DNA from: Bondarzewia mesenterica
Taxonomy: Eukaryota > Basidiomycota > Agaricomycetes > Russulales > Bondarzewiaceae
Assembly: GCA_004802705.1 (NCBI GenBank)
Contig: SGPL01000039.1
Span: 51,803 to 106,079 of the forward strand
Direction: 5' to 3'
Length of the DNA stretch: 54,277 nucleotides
Under the pieces are notes generated by a model. It saw nothing but the letters and a program-made list of their open reading frames with translations. It searched no databases and had not been told where the DNA came from. Within the stretch, counting starts at the first letter, position 1. Every line of letters begins with the position of its first letter. Below, in pieces: positions 10,001 to 22,478 of this stretch. The position numbers were made by a program, and so were the translations under genes.

Positions 10001-11245
10001 CAATCGACGGTGTATCGCGCGCGTTGGCAACTGTGGGACTCACTGCTACCATCAATGGCTTCTTCCTGCGGACACCTCCGCGCAAGAGCAAGGGATCGTC
10101 CGTGGGCGAAGGCGGGGGTGCGGGCTTGCTGAGATCAATATCAGGAGGTTCCTTCTTGATTAGGAGCTTCAGCACCTTATTGGGCTTCGCTGACATGAAT
10201 TTTCGTTTGCTCGACTTCGACACTTTGGCCATTGAAGGAGAAGGCGTGAGGATGACTTCACGCGGGGGTGTGAAGCGTTCGTTAGGGGGTTCGTAGGATG
10301 GTATGGGCGTAGACGAGCGAGGACGAAACCGATGGGCATGTGACGGAATGGGAATTGGGAATAAGGGTATGTCGTCCGCATTTGCGTTACGTGGAAGTGA
10401 CTGTACAAGGGTGGGTTTTGTCGGTGATATTGATTTTGAGGGAGACCCAGAGCGGTGATGAGATTGGCGAGGGGTAATCGACTGGCGCGTAGAACTTTCG
10501 GGAGAGACGGCACGCGTGTGGCGCTTTTGCTTGCGCGGCTTAGGGTTGGGAGTGGCTTCGATAGCATGATCGTCGTCTTCGGGCGGTCTGAATTCGTGAA
10601 TGTCTTCGTGGGCCATACGTGAGGTCGATGCCCATGTCCGTTTACGTTTGGACGATTCGCCTCTATCCGATGGAGAATGCGAGTTGGTGATGGGGCGATT
10701 AGGAGAACGAGATCGCGCAGGCGGCGAAAGGGAGCGTTGTGCAGGTTCTGATCTCCACCTTGTGGACTGTATTCAAATACAATAGGAGCATGGTTTGTTA
10801 GTGGCACGGAGAAGGCACAGAGCTCACAGACGAAACGAACTGAGTGTTTGCTGACTTGTCTCACATTATCTTCAGGAGGGGGACTGATCAAGCTTCTCGC
10901 GGCTTCCATTCCAGAAAATTGCTGTGAAGACTGTGAGGTTAAAACACCAGACAAAAAAGGGTCTTTAAGAGGATCGGGCTCTGCGGCATTGGCCCTAGCG
11001 GTAGTAACAGCAGGAGAATTACGTCTAACAGGTGAAGACTTTGAACTAGCAAGACGAGAGCGAGAATCAAGAATCAAGAAATCGCGATCTGGTGAACTGA
11101 GATGTGGTGGAAGCATATTTTCCACGCAAGGGAGAACACGAGGAGGATACTCACAAGAAACGAGGTCTCCAACATCGTTCACAGTCTCGAACCATACCGC
11201 AAACAACGACGCGCTCACACGTGATGTCGCCGGCGACGCGTGCAT
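7094..11245 (-). CDS. Large orphan protein (about 1267 residues), nuclear-looking, six exons
   Basis: I do not recognise this protein. Exons on the minus strand that keep one frame are 11245-11155, 11088-10865, 10766-8880, 8823-8662, 8599-8064 and 7997-7094. Introns are 56-98 bases with GT/AG ends, and the summed length is an exact multiple of three. The N-terminus has a compact segment (SLFAVWFETVNDVGDLVS). The middle is a long disordered stretch rich in Ser, Pro and Arg (SRSPNRP, KRKRTW, SSKRKF), then a strongly acidic region. Exon 4 ends with DPWAAARAAAILK. Exon 5 contains a fold-like stretch (RNDWKLLDACFTDERLA ... KVADRFVVLLGG). Basic clusters suggest nuclear localisation. An alternative is two genes: a stop at 8853 with the next ATG at about 8794. 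I prefer one gene because the donor at 8879 and acceptor at 8824 restore frame and the gap would be only 60 bases. Start codons here and in the transaldolase are 118 bases apart, so they share a promoter. Confidence 0.68.
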
Positions 11246-11363
11246 AAGTATGGCCCTGGGCGTACGGCGCGGGGGGGACCGACGATCCGCTTCCAGTACT
11301 TAACTTATACCAGGACATACTTTAACTTACGTCCGATGGAATCCGTTCTTGCTTTCGCCAGCC
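11246..11363. promoter_or_regulatory. Bidirectional promoter between the orphan gene and the transaldolase
   Basis: Only 118 bases separate the two divergent start codons, so both promoters and 5' leaders must lie here or overlap the genes. No clear TATA box is seen. Confidence 0.5.
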
Positions 11364-12851
11364 ATGTCCAACACCCTCCTCTCAGCTACCCGCTCCCAAC
11401 TCGTCGTCGATGTCGACTCCATGAACCCTGACGTCGCGGCGCGACACACGACGTCCACCGAGCACTTCTGCGACATGACTTCGAATCAAGCCATCGTTTA
11501 CTCCGAGGCAGTGCGCGCGGAACGCGCGACCTTATTCAAGGAAGCCGTCCAGCAATCGCAAGCGAGCAGTCATGATTTGAATGACCACGACCAGCAGCGC
11601 ATCGTCGACGACGCCGCCGATCTATTCGTGCGCAGATCCCTCTAATCCTAGCCTGTCCATAATCTGATTTTATCATTCCACTAGACTGTCTTCCTGGCAA
11701 AGGCCGTATATCCCTATCTAACGGGCCGCGTACACGCTCAGACCTCTCCGTCCATTGCCTACGACACCGAGAAGACGATAGCCCACGCGAAACGCCTTGT
11801 CTCTGTTTTCGAGGCAAACGGCATTCCAAAGTAACCCTATCAGATCATGCACTCCTTAATACATCACCAAGATTGCTAAACCATCCTTTAGGGAGAGGGT
11901 GTGCATCAAGATCCCTGCCACACCCGAGTCCATCATCGCTTGCCAGTACCTCGAGAAGATCGGTATCCGCACGCTCTCCACATGCCTCTTCTCCACCCCC
12001 CAAGCTCTTGCCGCCTCCCAAGCTGGATGCCTTTACATCGCACCGTACTTCAACGGTCAGCACAGCTTGTCTCTCGATTGATTGACCTCAGCCATTCACA
12101 ATTCAAAAGAGCTTCGTGTCCACTTTGAACCCGAGCTGTGGAAAGAATACAAGGACACTGCCAAAGAACACCCGATGTCCCTTGTCATCGCAGACATTGT
12201 CAAGGCATACAAACATATGGACACCAAGACTTTGATCATGCCCGCGAGGTACGTCTTAATTGTTGCAGGATACTTGCTTAGACGAAAGTATGTTTTACAC
12301 GCACGATGTAGTATCGTCACAGCAGCTGAAGTACGCAACTGAACCAATTGCATGCGGCAAATATGAATCACGGAGCTTTGTCATCTAGGTCCTCGCTTTG
12401 ACCTCTCTCAACCCGGACCACCTCACCCTTTCCGGCGCCGTGCTCGACCAACTTGCTGCTGTTCCCGCGTCGCTCTCCCCGAGCACAGCATCCGCACACG
12501 AACCCAAACTCGAGCACCCCTTCGTCGACCTCCCGACTCCACCTGCCAACTCACTGATGACCTCTGAAAGTTCGTATTCCAATCGACATCTCTGCTTTGC
12601 ATAAGTACCACCTAACTCCTTTGTTGTTTCCCTCCCTCTAAACACTCCTTTTTGAACACCATCCTCTGCTGTTGGCGCGAATAGCTCCTGCGCTTGAGGA
12701 CGCAGACTACCTCGCCTCGGGCGCATCCAAGCTACGCGACGCGCTTGTGGCCGACAAGGAGAGCACGCGGAAGCTCGCTGATGCATTGAAGATTTTCGGG
12801 GAGATGGAGGACAAGCTCAAGGAGCTCGTTCGGTCCGAACTGGCGGCATGA
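11364..12851 (+). CDS. Transaldolase-family protein
   Basis: The predicted protein of 359 residues belongs to the transaldolase (class I aldolase, Schiff-base) family of the non-oxidative pentose phosphate pathway, which moves a dihydroxyacetone unit between sugar phosphates in the cytosol. Signs are VVDVDSMNPDVA near the N-terminus (the conserved Asp of strand 1) and VCIKIPATPES, whose Lys should form the Schiff base. Seven exons keep frame: 11364-11627, 11685-11830, 11892-12055, 12110-12248, 12312-12330 (only 19 bases), 12389-12569 and 12685-12851. The phosphate-site region reads IAPYFNELRVHFEP rather than the usual SPFVGRI-like sequence, so this is a divergent member and its substrate is uncertain. 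The ATG at 11364 is the first in frame. The family is clear; true transaldolase activity is inference. Confidence 0.85.
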
Positions 12852-13898
12852 TTTTTCGCTCTTAATTGCAGGCAATCAGGCAATCCGATGTACTGGAGTA
12901 CAACAGCCAACAGAACGAAATGAACATAGTCTATGCTATGCATCTGTTTATATTCCTTTTCCTGAGAGCCCAGTCGAGGTTTTCGTATTTGATCAAGTAT
13001 CATCTATCGGCCTCCTGCTCATCACAACCAACACATCTGTCATACCTCAAGTCCTGGCGACAAAGGTCCGATGATGCAGCCACGGACAATCATGGGCATC
13101 TCCTTGCATCACCTTATCGAAGCGTTTCCGTCTTGGCACCTGACTTGTTGAGTGTCTATGGTCGCGGCGCATCGTGTGGATCGCCATATATGATATACGC
13201 ACCGGACTTCAGAAGGTACTGGGCTTCTTCTGGGCTTCTTCCGTACAACTAGATTATCAGCCGGTAATCAACTCCCATCCCAAAAGGTCAGTGATTGTTT
13301 TCCGAATACGAGTTCATTCTCAGCTGAGTCCTGATGATCCGCAAACTAGAGTACCTACTCCGCATTGAACTCACAACCCTATCACAGGTTGCGGCACGTG
13401 GACAATTCACGTCCTCATTTGTGGCGATGCCCTAGGATGCACTGATGCAGCGAATGGCGTCTGCCAACCGTTGGCAAATAAGTATGTATGCACATAATCC
13501 TCAATTTTGCCTCCTGCAATTGTGACGCTTCGTGTTTGTGTGCACTCACCCTTCAAATCAGATCTTTGAGAATTTATGTACGTGCGATGGCTCGCTGTGG
13601 GCCATCTGTCCCGGCCCTACACTACTTAGTTCCGCTTTCTAGTCCCTGAACGTTGCACTCACGGCAGAGTCCTTTTTCACACTATCTCCCATCAGGACAT
13701 TCATAAAGCGTCTTCCCAGATGACCCTCGATACGCCAGCGCCATCGGTTCATGGAGCCATTGTGCCTGGCCTTGTAGGTTCTTATTCTTTTTTTCATCAT
13801 CCCGTCACGCCCGTCTATGGTTGGCTCATGCCGCGCCATCCCTCGTATCGATAAAGAGGAGAATTCGGATGGTCCGCCTGCGGCGATGGGCCGGCCCT

Positions 13899-13906
13899 TA
13901 TAAAAG
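13899..13906 (+). promoter_or_regulatory. TATA-box-like element with CT-rich downstream stretch
   Basis: TATAAAAG is followed within 20-70 bases by a long pyrimidine-rich tract (CCGTCTCTCCCC...), the arrangement found at strongly expressed fungal genes. The downstream sequence has no clear gene. Confidence 0.35.
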
Positions 13907-15190
13907 GGACTCAATTGCCCGTCTCTCCCCACCTGCTACCCCCACCATCTCTCCGTCACCTCCCATACTCATTATAGGTCCGCGCGGCCACAACAGGTCG
14001 ACGCTGTCATTAATGGTGCTGATCTCATCATCACCCTCGCCGAGCAGCACTCCTGGACATCTTCAGGCCTATAATTCAGCAGCGCACATCAGTATCCTCA
14101 TCTCATTGTGGCCCACTTCTTCCGTGCGTCTATCGTCTCCGGCTTCAACACTCACGGTGCAGCCATGCGCACCACCGCTGTCCACCATGGTGGACAGCGT
14201 CTTCTAGAGATTATCAGAGAACCTCGGCGTTCGTGTACTACGTGGTGAGTGCCCCATCCCATCCCACCCAATGCCACCCGCTTATATTAGCTTTCTACTC
14301 ACTTCCAGCTGTCGACGCATCGTCGCGGCGGTTTTTTTACAGCAGACACGCTGTTGACCTCAACGTCCCTCCAGGCCTGCGGTAGTCATGAACAATACTG
14401 ACCGCCACCTCTCCCTTTAGCCTGAGCCACAAGCACGAAACTGAAGTGAGTTGATCGATACACGTCAAGGTGAGTCTATCCGTCGCTGAGGCTGTCGAGT
14501 CTTGTGTCTGATTTTTATGCACAGGATAAATGAAACGGACATTCCTGGATAAGAAAAAAAAGGAATAGGACATATAAATAATGAAGGTAGCCGCGTCGGT
14601 GTCCACAAAGGTCTACAAAGGTGCGTTGTTCTCCCTCAGCATGTATCCTTTAGATCGCCAGCGCCACAGACCCACACGCTCACAAGATAAATAAATTGAC
14701 ATAAAGAGGTACGTATCGTACTCCATAGAATCGAAGGCATCCGTTGATTCACTATTCTACAGGACAAAAATATGCCCCCGAGTGGGTCCAACCTTTCGTG
14801 GTGGACACGGCTGTTTAGCGGACGTGCATACTTCCAATTGGGCAAATAAACCCGCTGTTCATGTATTCCAAAGCGTCTCGATCATGGGCAATGCACAACA
14901 GTCGCAGGCTTCGTTCTCGGCTCGGCGTCGCGTTCCCTAGAGCGCAAGTGGCTCCCGCGCCCTCTTTGGGCTCCCTCGTCGCCTGGCCAGCTTCGAGGTC
15001 CCTCCACGTCCCAATCGGGAATGGGAGAGTGGTTTGAGGAGGCGTGCCGTGTGGGCTCAGGGGGTATTGGTACTCTATGCCATCAGATGCGCTCTTCTGC
15101 GGGAGGCGTGCGGCAGAGTATTCTTCTCTGTTCGACCGTTTATCGGAGGACATGATCATCACCGTCTTCGGACCGTATCGCCTTTCTAGG

Positions 15191-15206
15191 CTTATATAAA
15201 TATAAG
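15191..15206. promoter_or_regulatory. Near-palindromic TATA element
   Basis: CTTATATAAATATAAG reads as a TATA box in both directions. A 115-codon minus-strand frame begins 30-35 bases away at 15162, which is too close for a normal leader, so a coding role is doubtful. Confidence 0.25.
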
Positions 15207-16660
15207 GGTCGCCTTCCGACCGTCAATAGTATGGATAAAATTCACCCTCTCCGGACCGTAACCTGTTTTTCTAAGTCATACTTACGCTTCAAGGAATGTC
15301 AGCGATGACAAGCTTATCGAAAGGTGAGTGCTTCACTTCCAACTCCTCTGGGGACACTTATTCTTAATAAATGTCTTGCAGTCATGCGCACAAGACAGGG
15401 GGCCCTTGGATACTCGGTGCGAGTTTACTTCCGCAGTTCGACTATTCGATGTTCATCGACGGACTTCTCAAAATTTTTCCAACGTCGTCTTCGACGATCT
15501 GTCCCATCGCAAATTGGGATCGGTCGAGAGCCAAAGGGGTTATTTTGGATACTCTTTGCGTAAGACGTGTCTTCCGGCGGGCAGGCATGCGGCATTTTTA
15601 TTCTCTTGTTCGCCTGTTCGTCGGCGAACTTGAAGCGTCGAATTTTTTCATACCCTCTATCGTCTTCGCGGCGATGACTTTACATCTTCCTCCCATACAT
15701 CCTATCTTCCTTCCCTTACGACGCGCCGCGCGCTTGCTGTGAGTCTCTCCCATTCTTCCCCTTTGCTGACTTGGTCGGACTTGCACTCACTTCGCATTGA
15801 ATAGGTCAGTCTATTCTTAACCCACACTGCATTTACTCGTCTAATGGTGCAATGAATGTGAAAGAACGAATCAGCGTCTTTCCCTCAAGTATAGAAGAGC
15901 CATGGTTGCGGGCGCGTTCGTCCGCCTCAGTGTGCTCCTTGTATCTTCTTTGATCTTTTATAATCCTGCTGATTCTCCTGAATTCCCATCCGGCGAGCCC
16001 CCGAGAGTGATTACTGTTTGCCTCCTCGATTGGGCGGTATGCTGACTTCCTTCTATACACAAGCTTGGGACGCTGTCGACGACATTGCGTTGCCTGGGCC
16101 CAAGTAGAACATGTCCTATAGTAGTTTATGAAAATATTCTATGCACCATTTGAATAAGTTATATAGTTGCCCGGTTCTGCTTGTATGGGGAGGTATGGGG
16201 TCACAGCGGTTCGGGACCTATTTATCAAGTACATATTTGAAAAAGATGTCGGCGTTGGTCATCGTGATTTGGTGGTTGAAAATAGTCATCTGGGTGATTC
16301 CGGTAGAGCTTGCTCCGGAGGTGATTAGCTAGTCATGAACAGATGTGGTGAACCAGATCGTTCCAGCTTGTGTGGCTCACCCCATGGATATTGTCGCATA
16401 TACTTCGCGTATCCATGTTCAGATGGTTGATTGAATTCACATTGCACCACAGCCTCGACTGTGTAGCTCTGTGTAGAGGTGGACAACAAGTGAACGGTCT
16501 GGTCATCTTGAGCAAGTAAACGCCGATGCCGCGGCAACTCCAGACTAAAACTTACATAATCTAATGTGGCCTGACCGAGTGTTTAAAGTTACGAGTCGGT
16601 AACTAGTGACTTGACTCTCCCCGTTTCACCCATCAACTTTGCTCCCCCTAGTCGTGAGCA

Positions 16661-18092
16661 ATGTCCAAACGCATCCGTATCTTTACTTCTGAGGACGTCG
16701 AGGCTCACAACTCAGCTGCGAGCTGCTGGGTCACGTACAAGGGCCGCGTGTACGACGTTACTTGCTTCCTTGCCGACCACCCTGGTGGGGACGACCTCGT
16801 GCTCAAGCACGCAGGTAAAGATGTGGAGCTTGCCATGACCAATGTGGAGGAACACGAGCACTCGGAAAGTGCGTATGATATGCTAGAGGAGTTCATCATT
16901 GGGAGGCTGGGCGTAGGCGAGAGTCTGGTAAGCGAGGATTGGGTCCCCGCCGACGATTTCCAACCGGAGGATACAGATGAGGCGAAAGACTTTGAAAAGA
17001 ACATGTTCTTGGACTTGAGGAAGCCTTTGTTGATTCAAATGTGGGAGGCGAATTTTAGGTGAGTTGTAGCTTGTTAGTCTTGTTTGTTGAGCCTTTCTAA
17101 TAGCTCATGCACTACAGTAAATCGTATTACCTACAACAGGTCCACCAGCCTCGTCATCTCGCTGAGAGCGTTCGTCTCTTTGGTCCGGACTACCTCGAGG
17201 TATGTCATTACATGGCATTGAAGGTATCCCATTCTGATTTGTGACCTCAAGATTTTCTCTCGAACTGCATGGTATGTCGTGCCTACCATCTGGCTGCCCA
17301 TTGCAGGTTATCTCGGCCTGCGATCCGTCTTTCAATTTGCCGGTCCTGTCGCACCCTTTCTCGTCAACCCTTCCCTTCCCTTGGCGTCGTTATTTTCGCT
17401 GCCTATGGATGCGTACGTCAAGACTGGTCTGTGTTTCTTGTTCGGCAACTTCGTGTGGACAATCCTCGAATACACTCTGCACCGCTTCTTGTTTCACATC
17501 GATTATTACCTACCGGACACGCCCATATTTCTGACCGTACACTTCCTGCTGCATGGTGTTCATCATTACCTTCCTATGGATCGGTAAGTAGTTCTCGGCT
17601 GCTTTGACTCTGTCCATACTTTGCTCAACCAACAGGTTAGGTTGAGGCTGGTCATGCCGCCGGCGATGTTCACAGCATTGTCCCTACCTTTCACACGTCT
17701 TGCGCACTTTTTGTTCCCTGCGGCTATGGCTAATGGAGTCATTTCCGGAGCTTTCTTTTTCTGTGAGTGATGTCGACAAGCCAAGGCTGCGTCTTTCACT
17801 TAATACACCCTGCTTTAGATGTCATTTACGACTGCATGCACTACGCGTAAGCGATCTCTTTGCTTTTATTTTCAACTCTCGAACAATCTCTCTGTAGTAT
17901 GCATCACACCAAACTACCCGCCTACCTCCGCGAGCAGAAGAAATATCACCTTGCTCATCATTACAAGAACTTCGAGCTCGGTTTTGGTGTCACCAGTATG
18001 TCTTGTCCTCTCTACCATAGTTTTCTCTAACCGGTATTGATATTGCAGGCAAATTCTGGGATTATATCTTCAATACCATTCTCCCTGTCTAG
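16661..18092 (+). CDS. scs7: Sphingolipid fatty-acid 2-hydroxylase (cytochrome b5 fused to FA hydroxylase)
   Basis: This 367-residue protein matches Scs7/FA2H, an ER membrane enzyme that adds the 2-hydroxyl group to the very-long-chain fatty acid of ceramide. Residues 1-90 are a cytochrome b5 domain with the heme motif HPGGDD and a second His in EHEHSES. The C-terminal half is a di-iron fatty-acid hydroxylase with the expected histidine boxes HRFLFH, HFLLHGVHH, HYAMHH and HLAHH, set among hydrophobic segments. Exons are 16661-17058, 17118-17199, 17252-17583, 17641-17762, 17819-17846 (28 bases), 17898-17995 and 18049-18092; all introns are GT-AG and the frame closes exactly. Length is close to yeast Scs7 (384). 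The start ATG follows a leader without upstream in-frame ATG and begins directly at the b5 domain. No key residue is missing. Confidence 0.95.
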
Positions 18093-18625
18093 TGACGAGC
18101 ACTAAAATTGATGATTCCCAATTGACTGCTTTGCATTGTTTATCGTGCCTTGGTTAGAATCAGCTGTTGGAGGAGTTCTTCATGGATCTTTGACTGATTT
18201 TATTACTTGTTTAATGTGTTTGCATACATTCGTTTTTGCAGTGAGAATTTGAACTTGCGTTCCACCTCTCCATCATACATAGTATCTGATGAGGCTCGAA
18301 ACCGGCGAGCGCCTAGTCTTCGTAGCAGACAGGGAGAGAAACGATCTCCTAACCTTAAATCAGTACTTGCTAACTTTGTGGTTTCCACCTGGTTCCACAA
18401 ACCCGACGGTCGCGCACTGCATTGCTACTGACAAATTGCATCAGAAAAGCTCGCTTTCCAACTCCACTCTCGCTTTCGAACGTACCGCCAGAATCTTGAG
18501 CGGGGCGCCTGATCTTGAGTGTGCCACTATCCGCTGCCATTGCAGATACTTAAATAAGCTATCGGGCACACTGAATCACTGACAGGCAGTGGTACGGCTG
18601 TACATCTTGGTAAGACATCCAACCC
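18093..18625. other. Intergenic, scs7 to sec5
   Basis: This interval should hold the 3' end of scs7 and the promoter of sec5. I see no gene or structured element. Confidence 0.5.
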
Positions 18626-21600
18626 ATGGGCAGACTCACCTTCGCTCCAGATGAGGCAGCCATTCTCAAAGCCTACAAGATCTCTACATTGACACCAACG
18701 TAACATCACGTTCCCTTTAGCGCTTCGCATACGGCTGACTTCGTCGCCCTTGGGCAACAGGAAATGGGAGGAGGCGGACCATGAAGACTCAATTGCAGGT
18801 CAGATCGTCAGTCCGACGACAAGTGCGGAGGGCGAGGTGGATCCGTTGGGTCTCGGCGCATTTGTCGAGTATGTACGCTGGCTGCTCAGTTCCCAGCTCG
18901 CATTGACCTGCTGTGGCTCACCAGTGTCAAGAATATGGAACTAGAGCAGCGTTAGTTTCCTCTTCTCATATGGATAGAGCTCTATTTCAACGCGACGTCA
19001 TGTTCAGGCGCAGCAATATTGACCTCCTCCAAGTCCTTCGACCCAAAGGCCTTCCTCTCAGCCGTGCATCCTAACGCAACATACCAGGACCTCGCGGCGG
19101 GCATCGCGCACCTGCGAGCGTCGATTGATTCACGCTCCGAAGCGATCCGTGTGCTCGTAGAGGACAATTTTGACCGTTTCGTCGCAGTCAAGGCATCAAC
19201 TGATGGTGCGTGCCCCATTTTCAATAGGAAGCTCGGGCATACAAGTAGCAATATTTTTGTTCATGATCTTATTGTTGTCATACAGCATTGCATGCGGAGA
19301 TGAAAGAGGGGTTGTTGGCAGAGTCGACGGACTACGCATCCAGGCCGTTACGCGATGAGCTGAAACGTGAGTTTGCAGGGCTGTTTTCAGTGTGCTTGAA
19401 TGTTGACGTTCTGCGTGTAGAGGCTGCGACGAAGGCTAATCAGGTTTTTCTGCCGGTACTTGAGAATGCTAGTAAGGCTCAGAAGCTGCGTACGACGCTT
19501 GGCGTCTTCGAGCGCTCCAAATTCTTCTTCAACCTACCAGCGTCTATTATCGAGTCTATGGAAGCGGTATGTCTGAGATCGTCACATTCGCCTTACCCCG
19601 CTTAATCCTCGTGACAGGGCCGGTATGAAGCAGCGATGCGAGACTACAAGAAGGGCAAATTCATGCTCGAGACGCGTCCGGGTCAACTCTTGCCTATCGC
19701 GCGCGCGAAAGAAAGTCAGAGCGCGGTGCTCGCGGAGCAACAGCAGAAACGCATACTGGACAAGGTGTGGAGTACGGTCGAGAAGGCGATGGGGGAGATG
19801 AGGGCTTTGCTACTTGGGCAGCTACGAGAACCCGGAAGACCAGTGGAAGAGCAGGAAAAGACAATCGAGTGAGCTCATAATTCCTGTCTTCCATTTGCAT
19901 GGGGATTAATGGTAGCGGCCGGGATAGAATCCTGCTAGAACTGAATACACATGACGATCCCGTTTGGACGTATTTTGATGCACAACACAAATTCATATTG
20001 GATCAGATGAAGAAGACGTACCAGGCTGCAGTTGATGTCGTACAGAGTGCGTCTTCAATGTATTTCCACATCTTTAAAGTTGATTTTGACGGCGTTGCAG
20101 ACGAGAAGGAAAAGACACAGGCTTCCGTTTCTTCACCAGAATCGTTGAATACGCTTTTGGCGTCACAGCTACAGACGTGCGTCGCGGCCCTCAGGACGAA
20201 TCAGCCCGAGATGGTCATTGGTGTGTCATTCCACTATCGCTTTAATAACGTTTGTTAATACTTGTCTTCAGCGCAATCGGGCGGGCATGAAGTCTGGCAG
20301 ACTATCGTGGAGATGGTAAAGGCTGTTTCGGAAGTCATGATATCGGCTTTGCCCAATTTCTGGAAGATTGCCAAGGGTTTCTTTGAGGGTAAATTCAGGA
20401 AGGTCCGTCCAATGCCTCCTGTCATTCCGATAGTTTCTCAAATTAGACTCGAAATAAGGCATCTGGCTCGTCGAGCTCCAGACGTAGTCCCTCCCAAGTG
20501 CGCACCATGGCTCTCGACGTCGTCAAGCTCTACATCTCGCTCCTCTCCGAGTTTTTCGTCTTCTCCGACATGGCCGTGATGACACCCTCATCATCGGACA
20601 GTGGCGATGCCCCGACATTGATCCCGGTACATTCGAATGTGATGACGACGGGCCATTATTTGATGAAGATACTGGGTGAGGTCCAGGAATGCGTGAATGA
20701 AATCAACGGGATGGAGGTGTCGACGGACACAGCTGCGAGTTTGAAGGGGCTGTTGGAGAGCGCGCGGTGGAGATTTGAAGACATTCTCGTGCAGAGATGG
20801 TTAAGGGGTGAGTCGCTGACTCATTCACTGAACTCAAGATATCGGGCGAAGTGGAGGCGCTGACCTCACGATCCGTGTAGATGCTAACATCTTTTATCAT
20901 CTCGAAACGTGGATCGCATCGTCGAGCGAGCCGTATACGACAGTGTATCTGATGGATATGCAACTCTTTCAGAAACACATCACGACCTGCGCATTCAAAA
21001 TTGCTGGGGGCGTAGACCTGTCTGCTACGTCGTCATCGTCCAGGATGAAGCAATACCCCATTGCAACCGAGTTCGTCACGAAAATCACAAAAGCGTTCTT
21101 AGACGCGCTGTACGCATTTTTGGACGGACTCGTGCACCTTGCGTCAGATGAGTCTCCGGTAGCCATTGTGGGCAAGACGCCGCAGGCCGTGAGCGATGCC
21201 GTGGCGCCCGGTGCGCCAAATCCGTTTGAGCAGTTGGATTTGTCGGATATTGTGAGTGGATCTTAGTATCCGGCGAAGAAAAGGAACGGAAGCGAGAATT
21301 GATGGTGTTACAGGATACGCGGACAATCCTCGTGGTATCTAACTTCGGGTATCTGAGGAGGGCGTTGATACCGAGTATGCTCAGGGAATTGGAGAGCGTG
21401 TTCAATATCACAGCGGAGGCTGATCGACAGGTATGTTGACTTGTCTCTTCGTAGGGGCAATGGGCTCAGAGAATGTCATTGCAGAATTTGATGACCGTTG
21501 TAAATGAGCTGGATAAAACGCTATTCGATGGCTATGTTAAGCCAAAGGCGACAATCGTAACCGGTATCATACGCAACGGGATTCTGGATAGTACGATGGA

Positions 21601-22245
21601 TTGGTATGAGACACCGCAGCCCGCAGGCATGTTCATTCCATTCCTTCCTATGTCATGGTACTCTCACTGACGCCTTTTCGCCCTAGAAATCCGACCTTAC
21701 ATGTATGATACATTGATGTACCTCGTCGGCGTCCATGCACAAGTCAGCAGTGCCGCTGCACCTCTGTTGGAACGAACCTTGAATGCTTTGGTCGAAGATC
21801 TTGCAGAGGAAGCTCTGCGCTGTTTCAAACAAGTGAAACGCTTCGGCATGGGCGGCATGCTTCGGGTATGTAGACACGCCTCGACCTTGTGCGATACAGG
21901 TAGACTCACCGCATCGTCCTATTTTCTCATACACTGTAGGCCACGCTCGAGATTGAATTCATGCACCAGACTCTTGCGCGCTACGTAACGTCATCGACAG
22001 CCAAAACGCTGCAAGAGTTGTACAACAAGATATCGCAGGCGTATGCGCGGCGTCCAGGCGACGAGAATCTGCAGAGCCACCTGGACGGAGTAAAAAGAAC
22101 GCTGGCAGACACGAGGCGGGCTACCGGGATCGAATTTTTGTGCTTCCGGGCAACAAAGGACAAGAAGAGCGCAGCGAAGACGGACGCGAGTAGTGGTGGG
22201 AACGGAAGTTCGAGGAAGGACAGATCGATCAGAGAGGAAAGGTAG
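18626..22245 (+). CDS. sec5: Exocyst complex subunit Sec5
   Basis: The predicted 913-residue protein is Sec5 (EXOC2), a subunit of the octameric exocyst that tethers secretory vesicles to the plasma membrane at hyphal tips. Recognisable parts are the N-terminal helical region, the segment [15 protein letters not shown] with [18 protein letters not shown], which is highly conserved in Sec5, and [16 protein letters not shown] just after it. Sixteen exons keep frame: 18626-18699, 18761-18868, 18925-18950, 19008-19205, 19286-19366, 19421-19566, 19618-19868, 19916-20046, 20101-20220, 20272-20402, 20447-20807, 20881-21251, 21314-21430, 21485-21626, 21687-21865 and 21940-22245. The intron after 21626 begins with GC instead of GT; no GT donor there restores frame. 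The C-terminus is lysine- and serine-rich. No IPT/TIG domain like that of animal Sec5 is visible. Length agrees with the family (yeast 971). Confidence 0.92.
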
Positions 22246-22478
22246 CCTGTCTTTCTGGCAGGGTTGGTTGGGTCTTGTGGATTGATTTCAGTGAAATACC
22301 GGACACTGAACCGATTCTAGTTGAAGAATAGATAATGCTCGTGGCGTTGTAAAGTAGAAGATACCCCATGATATGACAATGTATGTGCGTATGATATACA
22401 AAAATGCAGGTTGAAAAGGAGTAATCAGTAACTGAGGCAGGATAAACCATGACGCAAGAAATCCAACAATGCGGAAGC

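Larger units (their letters stand above)
12852..16660. other. Gene-poor 3.8 kb interval
   Basis: I found no gene with recognisable homology. Two core-promoter-like signals stand out: TATAAAAG at 13899-13906 followed by a CT-rich stretch, and a near-palindromic CTTATATAAATATAAG at 15191-15206. Short frames exist (for example 13821-14207 on plus and 14815-15162 on minus), but none has protein-like composition or convincing splice structure across its length. It may hold non-coding transcripts or a young orphan gene. Confidence 0.4.

Noticed and set aside
10169..11245. 358-codon frame as a complete protein
   Set aside because: Its last part reads through an intron and the wrong frame of the main exon; only its first exons belong to the spliced orphan gene.
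15371..15742. 123-codon plus-strand frame
   Set aside because: Biased toward Ser/Leu/Arg with no family match, no splice support and no conserved-looking segments.
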